This document shows, in pieces, positions 1-10,440 of a stretch of 64,000 nt of DNA. The notes beneath the pieces are model-generated. The model ran no database searches and was not told the DNA's origin. It saw only the letters and a list, made by a program, of their open reading frames with translations. This stretch comes from Favolaschia claudopus (lineage: Eukaryota; Basidiomycota; Agaricomycetes; Agaricales; Mycenaceae). A program made the position numbers and the translations under genes. The stretch's first letter is position 1; every line of letters begins with the position of its first letter. The stretch spans positions 1 to 64,000 of the forward strand of contig JAWWNJ010000152.1 in NCBI GenBank assembly GCA_037176885.1. Reading direction: 5' to 3'.

Positions 1-135
1 GAAACGTAACGCGTAACGGCGGCCTTTTTTTTCGCTTACAAATCACCCATATAAGGCAGGTCACCTTCCATCAAAGGGTGATTTATAAGCCGTTTCAAGC
101 GTTTCAGCCTGTAACGGTCCATTTTGCGTTTCAGT
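1..135. repeat. Short AAACG-ended MITE-like repeat
   Basis: The left end reads GAAACGTAACGCGTAACGG and the right end near 135 ends TTTTGCGTTTC, so both ends run GAAACG inward. Inside, CTTACAAATCACCC (34-48) pairs imperfectly with GGGTGATTTATAAG (77-90), giving a hairpin. The same GAAACGTAACGCG start recurs at 3883. The window edge may cut the element. Family unknown. Confidence 0.35.
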
Positions 136-147
136 CATACAGATTGG

Positions 148-202
148 TACAGTACTTGTACCGAGGCAACCGACCCCGACACCGTGACACCGTGATGGCC
201 CG
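148..202. repeat. Fragment of a GGCAACCG-type MITE, cut by Copia-1
   Basis: TACAGTACTTGTACCGAGG followed by CAACCGACCCCGACACCGTG resembles the end of the complete 290-bp MITE at 42991-43280. The match stops at 202, exactly where the Copia-1 LTR begins with TGATCC. Copia-1 therefore appears to have inserted into an older MITE copy. Confidence 0.4.
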
Positions 203-514
203 TGATCCTAAACTAAGAACAAGATGTGAGTACTCAGTCGGGACACGATGGGTGTAGACGACTATATATTAGTCGGTACTATACCTAAAGTAAGAACAAG
301 ATGTGAGTACTAAAGTACGGTAGTAAGTAAGTCGTGTATAAACTAGGAATGTAAGTAAGAGCTCACCTCAGTCGGGACACGATGGGTGTAGACGACTGAG
401 GTGCAGTACAGGGTGGTAACCGTAATATACATGTGTACTAAAAAGGAAATAAACGGGCGGTGTCGGGTATCCATGAGCGCATCACCGGAGGGTACCGGCG
501 GGTCTCCTACAACA
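203..514 (-). repeat. 3' LTR of Copia-1
   Basis: On the minus strand the LTR begins TGTTGTAG at 514, right after a polypurine tract (GGGGGAG), and ends GGATCA at 203. It follows the pol stop codon, as a 3' LTR should. It contains two copies of a hairpin whose stem is CTCAGTCG/CGACTGAG (365-402 and 233-263). The first copy in transcript order is followed at once by a splice-donor-like GTGAGC. A 25-bp end unit (TACTCACATCTTGTTCTTA plus TTTAGG) follows the second hairpin and also occurs before it. No matching 5' LTR is present in the window. Confidence 0.7.
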
Positions 515-532
515 CTCCCCCAGACCCGGCGG

Positions 533-3247
533 CTACACAGTGACGGGCGTAATATTGAGCTTGGCGAGGAAACGGCGGTGGGCATCGCGAGCGAGAGGTT
601 TAGTGAAGAGGTCGGCGGGATTTTCAGTGCCACGGATAAAGTCGACTTGAACTTCGCCGTCGCGGACAAGATTACGTAAATAGTGATGACGAATGTCTGA
701 CTCTATGTGCTTGACCTTTGAGTGCGATTTCGTGTTTTTCGTCAAGTCGACTGCCCCACGATTATCACAATACACCAACCCCGGAAGCTCCTGCTCAAGA
801 TCAACCTCTCTCATCCACGCGTAGATCCACTTCTGCTGCTGGGCTGCGCGTGTGAGAGCAACATACTCGCACACACGGATCCGCACGCGACGTCGAGTAC
901 CTGCCCAATCACGTCCGCCCTGCATCGTACCATAAATCGTCTTCTTGAGCCGACACGCCCAACCTTCTTTCCCCGGAACTTCGTACCCCCTCGGTTGTTC
1001 CATATAAATTTCTTCTTTCGTCTCGCTATTCAGGTAAGCTGCTTCGAAATTAATCTGCCAGAGATGAAGGTCATGCTTAGCGGCTATTGCAGCGGTCATG
1101 CGGATGGATTCGAGGCGAGCAACTGCCGCCCAGGTTTCTTCGTAATCAATTCCGTGCACCTGCGTGAAACCTTTGCCCACGAGCCGAGCTTTGTCTCGTA
1201 GCCAATTCCTCTCACCGTCCTTCTTCACGTCGTAAACCCATTTCGACGCCATGACGTTGGCACCCGGTGGGGGTTGCTGCAATTCCCATGTCCCCTTCTT
1301 GTCATGAAGGCCCATCACATCCATCGCGGCTGTCCAACGTTTCGCGTCAAGACTCATTGCTTTACTGTATGTCTTCGGAGCATATAGCCTGTCTGGGTTG
1401 TACGACATCAAGGTGTGTGCAATATGGTCGCCGAGCTGCGCATTAACACTTTCCACAGGATTCCAGGCTGCGTGGGCTCGTGGGTGTTCTGAATCCGTGG
1501 CCCAGTCCTCACGCCGAGTGCGAGCAGCGTTCTCTCGAGCAGCAGCTTCGCGGGATTTCAGGATGCGAGGGGTGGCAGTTACAGTGCGACCGGATGGAGG
1601 ATCCACAGTAGCTGGGGCAGGGGCAGGAATGGGAATGGGAGCAGGAGCAGAAACGGGGGCTGGGGCCGGAGCGGCTTCTTGGACTGACGATGCATCGGAA
1701 GCAGGGTCGCGAGCACTGTTGGATGGAATTGGGCCTTCAGGTATGTCATCATCGTAGGTCCAGAACTTCTCCCCCTCATCCAAAGTGCGGTTAGATACAC
1801 CTTCGTCAAACTCGACATTGCGGCTCGTGAATTGTTTCCCATGTTCGTCAAGCAGGACGTAATTGCCGGCGCCAGTGCCGTACCCAATAAACGTGGCAGG
1901 AATGGTACGACTTTCAAATTTACTCCCACCGTCTACTCTGTGGCCATTGACAATGTTGACCTTAGCGCTGCATTTCGCCCCGAAAACTCGCATGTGCGAA
2001 ACATCGACAGCTTGACCGTCAAACGACTCCTGAGGAATCTTCCCTGGATGGCGACGAGACGGCATCCGATTGCGCGCGTAGGTTGCACAAGCTCCAGCCG
2101 CTGCCCAGTAGCGCTCGGGAAGCCTCGACTCGTCGAGCAGCGTACGAATGTCCTCGGTGATGGTGCGGATGGTCCTCTCAGCCAATCCGTTTTCAGCGGA
2201 AGAGTACGGTGTCGTAGGTTCGTGCATAATACCGTGAGTTCTGAAGTACTCTGTCCATCGTGCAGAGTTAAATGCATTATCAGTGCGAACCCGTTTGATT
2301 TTACATCCAGTCTGCCGTTCGGCCATGACACGATATTCCTCAAAAGCAGGGATTGTGGAGTCGTCACTTTTGTCGGGGAGGTACGCCGTATGTTTATGTG
2401 AGGTTCCGCTGTCGATGATTGCCATCATGTAGATATTTCCACCGGGAGAGGGAACCCGCGATGGACCGAAGAGATCAAACGCGACGCGGAACGTATCAGA
2501 TTCGTTATCGTATGGGCGGGAGTGTTGACGTCCCGCACGACAGTTGAGGCATTTACCATCCATGGAATGATCTGTAATCCGCAAGCCCGACACAAGACCC
2601 TTCCTCTCCATCTCCTCAATTGTGGCTGGGCTCGCGTGCGCCATACGACGATGCCAGACTTTAAGTGATGTAGGTTGTGCAGTCGATATCTTTGCGTGCG
2701 TATTCGGTGTCTCGAGAACATAGATCCCGCCTGATCCGCGACCTCGTAGCAGTACCACACCACCGCCACCCTCACGCGTTGTTGCTTCACCAACTCCGAA
2801 GGTGGTGAAATATCCTGCCTTGTCAAACTGACTGACAGATATAAGATTCGCCGACAGCGATGGAGCATGCAGGGCATTAAGGAAGGTAATGTGCACTTCC
2901 TTTCCGTCAACACGAAAGACCTTTGTGACGGTACCCTTTCCGACAATAGCAAAGTCGCCATCTGATGCCAACGCAGACTTGCCAGTACGGACAGCGACGG
3001 CCTCGTAGCTTCGGAAGTCGGTGCGGTCGCGGAAGAAGTGATCGCTGGCGCCGGAGTCCAGGAAGGTGACGGTTGCATTCGGTGCGAAGTTTTCGAAGGT
3101 CTGGCTGACGAATGCATTAGATGTGATGTTGCTGTCAAGGGTACGCTCGAAGATATTGGCAGTACAGTCTTCCACAGCCTGTGGCGCGGGGTCGGGGAAC
3201 ACAACACGCGACAGCAAGTCCTCATCTTCCACCTCCTCCACCGTCAC
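533..3247 (-). pseudogene. Copia-1 pol: protease-integrase-RT/RNase H with an internal deletion
   Basis: A Ty1/copia polyprotein of 904 residues. Visible in order: aspartic protease DSGA (residues 64-67), a GAG-pre-integrase HHCC finger (about 200-245), the integrase core with FDLFG, RTDNAFN and ENGLAERT, then the first half of the reverse transcriptase (YDVKKDG, KARLVGKG) and the RNase H end (YVALTRAAQQ, YCDNRG, ENPADLFTKPL). After TIYGTMQGG the frame jumps straight to RNase H near position 870-900, so the YVDD box and thumb are lost. The first RT aspartate is also Asn (QINFEAAYLN). The element cannot be autonomous. The frame still reads through the deletion junction. Confidence 0.9.
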
Positions 3248-3265
3248 CCCGACGCGCCGTGGCCA

Positions 3266-3880
3266 TCAAGACGCGATGGACAGTGCTTCCTCTGCACCTG
3301 CCTGCCTCGCCTGGTGTCGGTTCTTCCCGAAGTTCGGCGGGAACTGTCCCTCCTTTCCTCCTCCAGGCCAATAGCAATTTTCGATCGCATGGCTGGTCTT
3401 ATTGACGGCCCTGCACCCAGGGTTGGTGCAGCGACGCTTGGGGGCGGAGGTATTGAGTGCGGTGGATGTGGTGACAACGGTATCGTGCTCAGGCATCCCG
3501 GTATTGATCGCGACAGTCTTGATTAGCGCGAAAGCCTCGTCAAGGTCACCCGCTGAATAAAGGGCGCCTTGAAGACCAAGCCAACGCGGATCATCAGGAA
3601 GGGAGCGAATAAGTACGTTCTTCATCGCTTTATCTTCCACAGTCCCTCCCATCATCCTAACACGATTGGCTTTGTTGCGAATGTTGCTCAGGAGCTCGTC
3701 AAGACTATCACGCGAAGCGCCGGTGAACTTGATGGCCAGGAATTCGCTTTCGGCAAGCGACAAGGCAGCGTCGCTCTTCTTCGCACATGCAGCCACGACA
3801 GAATCCCAGCACTCCTTCGCTGTGCCGTCACGCTTGACACCAAGGCCAATTGGGTCGATGATACTGTAGCCTTGTGTATG
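3266..3880 (-). pseudogene. Copia-1 gag fragment (UBN2/gag-type with zinc knuckle)
   Basis: Gag C-terminal two thirds: the ECWDSVVAAC helix, the typical LIRSLPDDPRWLGLQGAL segment, and a C-rich knuckle (CTNPGC ... HAIENCYWPGGG) of the fungal Copia type. It ends at 3266 in a different frame from pol (start 3247), so gag and pol are separated by a frameshift or by programmed recoding. The N-terminus is lost at about 3880, where the frame runs into GAAACG-type repeat DNA. No 5' LTR follows, so this copy is 5' truncated. Confidence 0.8.
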
Positions 3881-4309
3881 GGTGAAACGTAACGCGTCAC
3901 GCAGACTCCGTTTCGTTTCAACCGTCACGCGAAACGCAGGGCTGGTTTCACTGAAAGGTGTGTGACACAGAAATGACAAAAAATCCAATGTTGCTGCTGA
4001 ATTTATTTTTGCTGTTCGAATTTTCTTCTGGATTCCAAAGCAAATGCTCTTGACTGAATTTCTGGCCTGTACTTGACAGTGGGACGGTCGTGAGTACTGA
4101 CAAAATTCCCTTTGAATCCTAATTTCAAGTTAATTTTTACCCAGATAAGAAGGTCCTGGCAGTCATTGTAAGCTCGAAATCAATATTTACCTCGAGAACT
4201 GTCGTTTCTGGCCACTATTTTGAAGCTGTTTCTTGCAGCCGTTTCAAAGTTTTTGAGGTGTCCCGCGTAACTCCCAGGTTGTTTCTGGTTTCACGCCTTG
4301 CGTTTTAGG
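3881..4309. repeat. Candidate AAACG-ended element
   Basis: The start GTGAAACGTAACGCGTCACG matches the window start. The other end (4270-4309) carries GGTTTCACGCC and GCGTTTTAGGTCACGC, a loose inverted match. No ORF of note. Boundaries are approximate; it may be a MITE or just a repeat patch. Confidence 0.3.
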
Positions 4310-5037
4310 TCACGCAGGTTCAGAAACGAAAATGAAACAGTCGGCACGGAACAAGTCAAGGTCGGCTCTATGATGTCATCACGCCAAGGGTCACGGTCGC
4401 GTACATGCTTGCTCGATCGAAACGTTGAGCACCACTCAATCAAAACCCGTATATTGTTTCCAAAACGGCTGTATGTTGGTTCCGATGCACCGCTTTTGTA
4501 CTCGCAGGCCTGAGTCGCAGCTACCAAAAGTACCCGAAATTGCCGTTTTTCCCCGCAAATTGATATGCTCGTGCAACTTAGCTACTGCCGGCAGCCAACA
4601 CAAATTAACCAAAATATAAAATAATAATATTTGTTTACTTTATGTAGTCCATTCTTGTTTCCTGTTTGCCTTTAGTGTTCGTCTATATCATGTTTGCCAC
4701 GAATGGGTGTCGTAAAAAATTTCTATTTTATGATTCTGAAGTGCAGAGCGCACTGAGTCTTGCACTGAGTGATCTTCACTCTTAAATCAATTGATAATTT
4801 AGAGTGCTAAAGCACGCCGTGTGCGTGACCTGGTACAGCCACTCGGACACGTTCGGCAAGCACGATAGACCACGTACATTGTGACTGTGACATCAATCCA
4901 GTCCTTTCGGCTTCTTTGCCGTGTTGAAACCGGTCATTTTCGTTTCTGAATCCTCGCAATTGATGGACTTGATGGCCTGGAAGGCCGCCTGATCAATATC
5001 AGCTAGCCGCGTTTTCGTTTTCGATTTTCGTTCATAC
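4310..5037 (-). mobile_element. CGAAAACG-family MITE, copy 2, inverted
   Basis: This block is the reverse complement of the element at 13337-14089, including the AT-rich centre, the block ending GTTTACTTTATGTAGTCC and the end GTTTTCGTTTTCG then TTCATACC near 5036. The left end is truncated just before GTTCAGAAACGAAAATGA. Non-coding, so non-autonomous. A 47-bp remnant of another MITE sits at 4428-4474. Confidence 0.7.
4428..4474 (+). mobile_element. Remnant right end of the TACAGCCG MITE
   Basis: GAGCACCACTCAATCAAAAC through CCAAAACGGCTGTA is the terminal 47 bp of the MITE complete at 11308-11689. Relative to copy 1 at 13337, it interrupts the host repeat at a TA in GCTGCTATGTTGG, so it marks an older TA-targeted insertion that later lost its left part. 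Confidence 0.65.
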
Positions 5038-5049
5038 CGAGAAAGATGG

Positions 5050-5125
5050 TACTAGAGTCGTCACTGCCGTAAGGCATACTTGCCAAAAGGCATACTCTCC
5101 AGTAGGGCATACTTTTTCGGCCGCA
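5050..5125. repeat. Short array of AAGGCATACT-like units
   Basis: Three near repeats: GTAAGGCATACTTGCC, AAAAGGCATACTCTCC and GTAGGGCATACTTTTT. They lie just outside the fold-back element and may be part of its degenerate end. Confidence 0.4.
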
Positions 5126-5159
5126 CCAACTTCGTTTGCAGTGAATTAGGGGGCATGAG

Positions 5160-6600
5160 GCATAAGTCTCCCATATGGAAAAACTTGATCTGAAAGGTTA
5201 GTTATAGTTCTCATAAGGAATACTATCCTGCCAAATAGGTCTGGATTTGCACAATGACTCTGGATTTTCGAGTTATCTCTTCTCCCTTTTCAATTTGGAC
5301 CTCCGGACTTTTCGGAATCTGTTTATATGCCTTTGGGCTACAGATCCTACAAGTTTCGTAGTGATATAGACTCGTGAACCAGTCGGTGCGGAGGACGCCA
5401 TCCCGATCCGGTTTGACATATCAGACAAATATTTGGGAGGGTAAATATTTGGTGATTGACGGGATGGTTGTCCTCCTTACCGACTGGGACGGCCCGTTGC
5501 CATTTTGGCTGATGGAATCCTGCCCGCCATTTGAAGGGTGCGGACTTCGTAGAAAAAACACTGAAAACCCGCTAGAAATGTGTCGGAACTTGCTGTATGA
5601 AATATGGATAACTTTTGATTCTCTATCGATTGAGAAAAAGTTGCTTTTTGATGAATTTTGAGGTTTCTGGGCTGGATGAAGAGCTGTATACCTGGAAATC
5701 ATAGTTTTAAGTATCATTACACGTTCTCATTTAGTTTCCAGCTCGAGATGTGGCGGAACTGAAGAGAAAGAGGCATATCTTCCTGTTTTCTGCGCGGAGT
5801 GTCACGGATTGTGACATGTGTTACGCGTCGCGTTCTGTCAGTGTTCTGTCGTGTTTCGGAGCTGATTTTGCGACTCTTCCCTGCATTGTGCTACGTTCTC
5901 GCAAGCTGTCTTTCCCAAATTTTGTCTAGAGCTAGAGTACAACCCTGAGCACTATCAGGAGGCATTTTCTGGCGGCTTCAACGTAGTTTTGCACTTGAAA
6001 ACACAATGTACCTGAAAATTTGTCCCAAAAACAAGTTAGGCTCATTCGATAGAGAATCGAAAACTATTCATTTTTCATATAGGAAGTTTTGACACTTTTC
6101 CCGAAGCTTTCCGAGTGTGTTCTACCAAGTCCGCACCCTTCAAATGGCGGGCGAAAATCCATCAGCCAAACTGTCAACGAGGCGGCCCAGCCGGTAATTC
6201 AAGTTGCTTGTTCCGCAAGCGCACGTGCTAAATTACCGGATGGGGACGAGCCTAGTAGTGATACGTCCACAGGAAGGTAGTAAGAAAAACGGGCTTTCAT
6301 CAAGGGATTTTGATGGATTGACAGCACAGATCAAAAACCTCGAATGTTTCCTGACATTGGACTTGCATGAAATCGTAAGATTTGTAGCTCTACCTGTAGG
6401 GAATTGGTACCGGAATAAATGCCGAAAGGTCCGGAGACTCAAAGTGCAAAGGGAGAAGAGAAAAATCGAAAATCCAGAGCCATTGTGAAAATCCAGACCT
6501 ATTTGGCACGATAGTATAGCATCAAATCTAGAAAAATTGCGTACTAATTTGGGAGGTCATAAGGCATAGAATTTCATCATAAACAGTAAACTGCTTACCG
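5160..6600. mobile_element. Fold-back element with about 450-bp degenerate inverted arms
   Basis: The arm at about 5220-5660 pairs with the reverse complement of 6010-6520. Examples: GCCAAATAGGTCTGGATTT (5233) against AAATCCAGACCTATTTGGC (6489), CCATTTGAAGGGTGCGGACT against AGTCCGCACCCTTCAAATGG, and GATTCTCTATCGAT against TCGATAGAGAATC. The spacer is about 350 bp. No transposase is visible, and the short ORFs inside only reflect the arms. It resembles fold-back or long-TIR non-autonomous DNA transposons; the superfamily cannot be assigned. Confidence 0.7.
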
Positions 6601-7099
6601 AGGTATACTTTGAGCTAGATTTGGTGTCAGTTGCTGGGCAAAATTCCAAGAAACATAGAAATCCCAGTGATGAGCGTGCTCACGCGCTGCTCATGTTCAT
6701 TTGTTTATTTTCTTCCTTCCGTTCCGATCACATTACGTATATTTCTCTCTCTACAGCAGAGCCTGCCCCCGCCACCTAAGTAGCCAACGGAGATCGCGAC
6801 CGTCAGGGCGCTGAAGGCCAAGCTAGCCCCTGCTGAAGCTGCTCGTAAGGTTACATACTCAATATCACATTTTTTTGCTGACTTTGTGCTACATATCAGT
6901 CAAGTAGTGGTAGCCAAACGCAACTCCGACTTGGCTCGACGAGAAGAAAGAGTCTGAGGCAGCCCCGTTTTGGGGGGTGTACAGTATGTAGCACTGAAAA
7001 TAAATGCTTTGAGAAATTCATTCAGCATTGTAAAAAATGCGCAGGAAATTAATTCCTAAGATTGACACTTTTCGGTAACTTAAACTGGAAGTGTACTGA
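6601..7099. other. Intergenic, nothing assignable
   Basis: No convincing gene. A stretch at 6970-7025 (GGGGTGTACAG, GCACTGAAAATAAATG, GAAATTCATT) loosely resembles 12777-12825, hinting at another old repeat. The rest is unique-looking, AT-rich DNA. Confidence 0.4.
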
Positions 7100-8285
7100 T
7101 TACTTGTTCTGCGCATCGACCCTACGGTTGATCCCCCCGAGTAGAGCTTTCACCAGACCGTCTCCGGTGACAGGACTCAGCTCCGAGTACGGTGTGGTGT
7201 CCACAATATCCTTCGACTGATGAGCCCACAGCCAGCATAGCTTGTCAAGCCTTACCCAGATACCGCTTTCCTTGGATAAATCATCGTCCAGCATTTTCAA
7301 TGATCGAGTGGCTTCTTCGTCATTGCCTATTTGGACGAACTGGATCCCAAGCTAATAGGGCGGGGGAATGGGCATCAGCTTACCACGGATCCTTGGTTTC
7401 AATTACTTACCTGCACCATGCTCAGATTGCGAATAGCCTTTAGACGTGTTGCAGCATCGACGATGGGATTCTTGGGGTCGTCAGCTAAAGTAAGATCAGC
7501 TGAATTTGGAGTGCCTCGGGAACCTCATACTAGGGACTCCACTTAATCATTCACACTGTATAGTCAAAAAATTGCCAAGTTGCAAGAGAGATCTTACTCT
7601 GTGATGACGATGTAATTGATACGTTTGATTTCTTTCCCAGTTTGTCTGTCAATCGGCGTTCCGTCGGGTTGGATGTCCGCCGTTTCGAGCTTGGTGAGAT
7701 ACGGCTTGAGGAGCTTATCAAGCCGATCTCCGGTGGGGGTCATGCCGCTAGGTTTCACTTGGTCGAACACTTCATGTATTTGACTCGATGACTGTAATAT
7801 GTGCAAGCTTCAGAAGGTTGCTGTGAAATTCGAAGGCAATGAATGAACGCACCCGGATATTGGTAGCGCTATGTTTGGCATTGAGAAAGTGAATGTCTAT
7901 TCCATCCTCGTCATACTTGTGAGCAATCTCCGCAAGTGTCTGGAGCGCTTGACGAGCCTAGCAAAGTGGTGATGTCACTTGAAGGATTGCTGGGCAAGGA
8001 AGAATGTACCTCGCACCATCGAGACACTCCCCTTGTGGAGCCACAATGGGTCATCGACTGTGAGTCGTCGACCAAGATAACTGTATCGTATTGTCGCAAG
8101 AATTCCAGGGCGTCTTCTGGCATCCCACGCGTTGAGCTGATTTTGTGTATGATTTTTGTTGGTGAACCAGTTATGCTCTCATAAGGCGGTGGTTCAGAGC
8201 TCGCCGAGCGACTCTGTTTACGACCAAATATGGCCGATAGAAATAATCGCTGCTTCGGCACTTCTTGGCTGTAGCGTTTATCCAT
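7100..8285 (-). CDS. vWA-domain protein, five exons
   Basis: A von Willebrand factor A domain protein of the type common in mushroom-forming fungi, probably cytosolic; function unknown. Exons on the minus strand: 8285-8010, 7957-7853, 7791-7598, about 7514-7411, 7351-7100. Strand beta-1 with a MIDAS-like motif is TVILVDDSQSM; further core strands are GIDIHFLNA, INYIVIT and IQFVQIGND; the C-terminus is LLGGINRRVDAQNK. The ATG at 8285 was chosen because the upstream ATG (8336) lies inside the TATA box. Introns are 52-83 nt. At the third intron (donor 7597) the phase does not close: ending exon 3 in ACAGA puts the next exon out of frame, whereas GAT-G would restore the conserved Asp-Gly. A 2-nt loss at the donor, or a sequence error, is likely. 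Confidence 0.8.
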
Positions 8286-8325
8286 GGTGGGGGTGCGAGC
8301 AATGGGGAAACTGGGAAGGCGTTGC

Positions 8326-8336
8326 CTTTTATACAT
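8326..8336 (-). promoter_or_regulatory. TATA box of the vWA gene
   Basis: TATAAAAGG on the minus strand, about 45 nt upstream of the ATG at 8285. The spacing fits a core promoter and supports that ATG as the start. Confidence 0.5.
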
Positions 8337-8527
8337 AAGTTACGCGAGGGCTATGATCGGGAAGCATCGAAGCTGTGACGCCACCAACCCGCCACCTCAT
8401 CTCCGAGATTTACACGTAGGTTGTGTATGCCGGTGCCCGGCGAGGATATACAAAACGGCGGGCCCAGATGATATAGATCGAGGATTGATGAGAGGCAGAT
8501 AGGCCGAGAGGAGGCAGATGAAGGATT

Positions 8528-8957
8528 TTGAGGCACATCGCTGCAAAGTGCGGCACATTCCATTTTGGGCCTATTATGTCACTGATCAGTGCCGAGGGCG
8601 ATTGTCAACCCCCGTCGCCGACGCAGACAGCGACCACAGCAGTGACAACGGCGGCGAAGTCCGTCGACCCGTGTATATCATCAGCGCAACCCAAGCCTTC
8701 GACAGGACAGACCAAATTGTCGCCGACGCCGACGGTGCGTTGGATTGAGGGTACTCCAAGCTCCCGACGTCTGCCAACGATCCCGAACATCGGCTCAGCC
8801 ATGGTGCTTCGACGCAAGGGCGCGGAGAAGGGCGAGGTGTGTGTCCCGCCTTGCTTGATTCAAGTGTAACCTGCTAATCTCGTTTGTAGATCCATTTAAT
8901 TCTCTGGCGTCTGCACATCGGCTCCGTGCTCATTCAGATTGGTCCCAGCATTGAGGA
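8528..8957 (+). CDS. Unknown ORF inside the long-TIR element
   Basis: Ser/Thr/Pro-rich reading frame from 8528, in which GAG-GTGTGT near 8838 can be spliced to ...TTTGTAG before ATCCATTTAATTC (8890), giving a hydrophobic tail HLILWRLHIGSVLIQIG. The end is not clear. No domain is recognised. It could be chance coding potential in a GC-rich arm. Confidence 0.25.
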
Positions 8958-9104
8958 CATCTGCGGGTGCGTTTTTCGCATACATATTCAGCTATTCTAT
9001 TCCAAGTGACCTATCTCTAAAATTAAGCAACAGACAGTGGCACAGTGGTTGTTTGTGGCAAATGGCGAGTGGGAACTATTTCCCAATCCGTACATTACGG
9101 CATT

Positions 9105-9182
9105 GTGCTGAACCTTATCACCTACACATTCAATATACTTTTATCCCAGAGTAGGCCTCCATCGCTTCCGTAATTGCCCATG
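9105..9182 (+). repeat. Dispersed 78-bp repeat, copy 1
   Basis: TACACATTCAATATACTTTT followed by ATCCCAGAGTAGGCCTCCAT recurs with few changes at 19310-19385. Nearby, GCAAAAGTAACCGTTAATC (reverse complement, about 9493-9512) recurs as GACAAAAGTAACCGTGAATC at 18876. The two loci thus share parts of one old element in rearranged order. Confidence 0.6.
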
Positions 9183-9800
9183 TTTGGTCAAGTAAGGGGC
9201 CGAAGAGTTTTCCAGATTGTAGACTTGTTTACGTGTGCAAAAACATTTGAATAGATCACATGTGCAAGCTAGAGGTAGTCGAAAGTAGTCTGGAAGGGCA
9301 GTTGCAAAGATTTCCGTTGAACAATGAGCAAAAGTTGAAAGACACAGGTGCTATTGCCAAAATTGCGCTGGCTCTGAAGAGCGTCAGGAACAGAGGTTGC
9401 CCACAACAACTTGTGTAGGCTCAAGGAATATCCCGACGTATTTTTCAAACTCGAAGTCTTGGAGAAATTTCACGTGGTCGCTAAGCAATCGTCGGATTAA
9501 CGGTTACTTTTGCCAATACCGAGTATCTTGTTGGTGAAATGCTGATCGAATACGACTTCATAAAAATTGTGCCGTGCATTACATAAACTCGCCTCGAGCT
9601 GCTATAACAGAAAAGGCAGATACTTGATTGGGATGCAGCTCGGTGTGCCTCTTTTCGAAATAAATGTGCCTTAAAATCCTTCATCTGCCTCGTCTCGCCC
9701 TATCTGCCTCTCATCAATCCTCGATCTATGTATATCATCTGGGCCCGCCGTTTTGGCAATCCTCGTGTCCGGCCTACAGGAGGGGGAGCATGTGTGTATT

Positions 9801-10360
9801 CTGAGTATGTTAGAGCCAAAATATAATGGGTATGATATTCATGGAAGAAATGGAAGGAAACAGTACTTACTTACTATGGAATTTGCTAAGCACGCGCTGG
9901 ATCTATCGTTGAGAGAAAGAGCCAGAGCCAGTTGTGGCACCAAACGGCTCGACGTATTTTGAACTTCCAATCTTGACCGAAAACCAGCCCCATTCAATTG
10001 GGGCGGGATGATTTTGTGATATGGAAAATAAACACTGCTACGTACTTGGTTCAAGCCGAAACTGCGCCGGGGTTTACCTCAAGATCTGGTGCCGCTTGGA
10101 GTTCTGTGCCAGTCAAACAGTCGAGAGGATTTATAATCATTTATTGAGCGACAATGGCCACATCAGTCAAAACGAACGCGACATCACTTGAAATTGTGCT
10201 GCCATCACAATGGATCAGCGACAATCACTCCAGGACTGCTGTGGATCACACGGGAACGCTCCGTATCATTCAGTAGATCGGCCTATCACCGCGCCAGACG
10301 GTGCCGTGCGATTGACAGCAGCCATCACTTGCTCAGCACAGCCGCATCAACATTGGGTGA
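9801..10360. other. Intergenic, no gene recognised
   Basis: Only short frames. GGATCAGCGACAATCACTCC (10212) and nearby GATC-rich sequence loosely resemble 42150-42210 next to the related GGGGGAGC motif, so 10140-10440 and 42100-42330 may be remnants of the same repeat family. Confidence 0.35.
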
Positions 10361-10365
10361 TAAAA

Positions 10366-10440
10366 GGGGGAGCAAGCTCCCCCAAATATGATTTGTATGC
10401 CGGAGTTCCGGCCTACAGAAGGGGGAGCTTGCGCGAATCC
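10366..10440. repeat. Palindromic MITE-end remnant (GGGGGAGC / GCCGG..CCGGC)
   Basis: GGGGGAGCAAGCTCCCCC (10366-10383) is a perfect palindrome apart from its AA centre. It is followed by TATGCCGGAGTTCCGGCCTA and AGAAGGGGGAGCTTG. The same block occurs at 41664-41707 as TATGCCGGAATACCGGCCTA and, in part, at 42311 as GCTCCCCCAATAAG. It probably marks the ends of one MITE family. Confidence 0.5.

Larger units (their letters stand above)
203..3880 (-). mobile_element. Copia-1, 5'-truncated Ty1/copia retrotransposon
   Basis: The unit is made of the 3' LTR, polypurine tract, pol with protease-integrase-RT-RNase H order (Copia order) and partial gag. Truncation at 3880 and the internal RT deletion make it a dead copy. 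It sits between two sequences carrying GAAACGTAACGCG ends (1 and 3883). Confidence 0.85.
8420..9800. mobile_element. Long-TIR non-autonomous element (about 1.4 kb)
   Basis: The sequence at 8450-8535 is repeated inverted at 9660-9770: CAAAACGGCGGGCCCAGATG, ATCGAGGATTGATGAGAGGC and GAGGCAGATGAAGGATTTT all recur as reverse complements. The inverted arms are about 100 bp and more than 90% alike by eye. Just outside the arms are GCCGGTGCCCGGC and GTGTCCGGCCTACAGGAGGG, which tie it to the GCCGG..CCGGC ends at 10394 and 41671. It contains a possible broken ORF (8528-8957) but no recognisable transposase. Confidence 0.65.

Noticed and set aside
722..1201. Plus-strand ORF of 159 codons
   Set aside because: It is the complement of the Copia-1 RT/RNase H region and has no features of its own.
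1398..1757. Gly/Ala-rich 119-codon plus-strand frame
   Set aside because: Antisense of the Pro/Ala-rich linker of Copia-1 pol.
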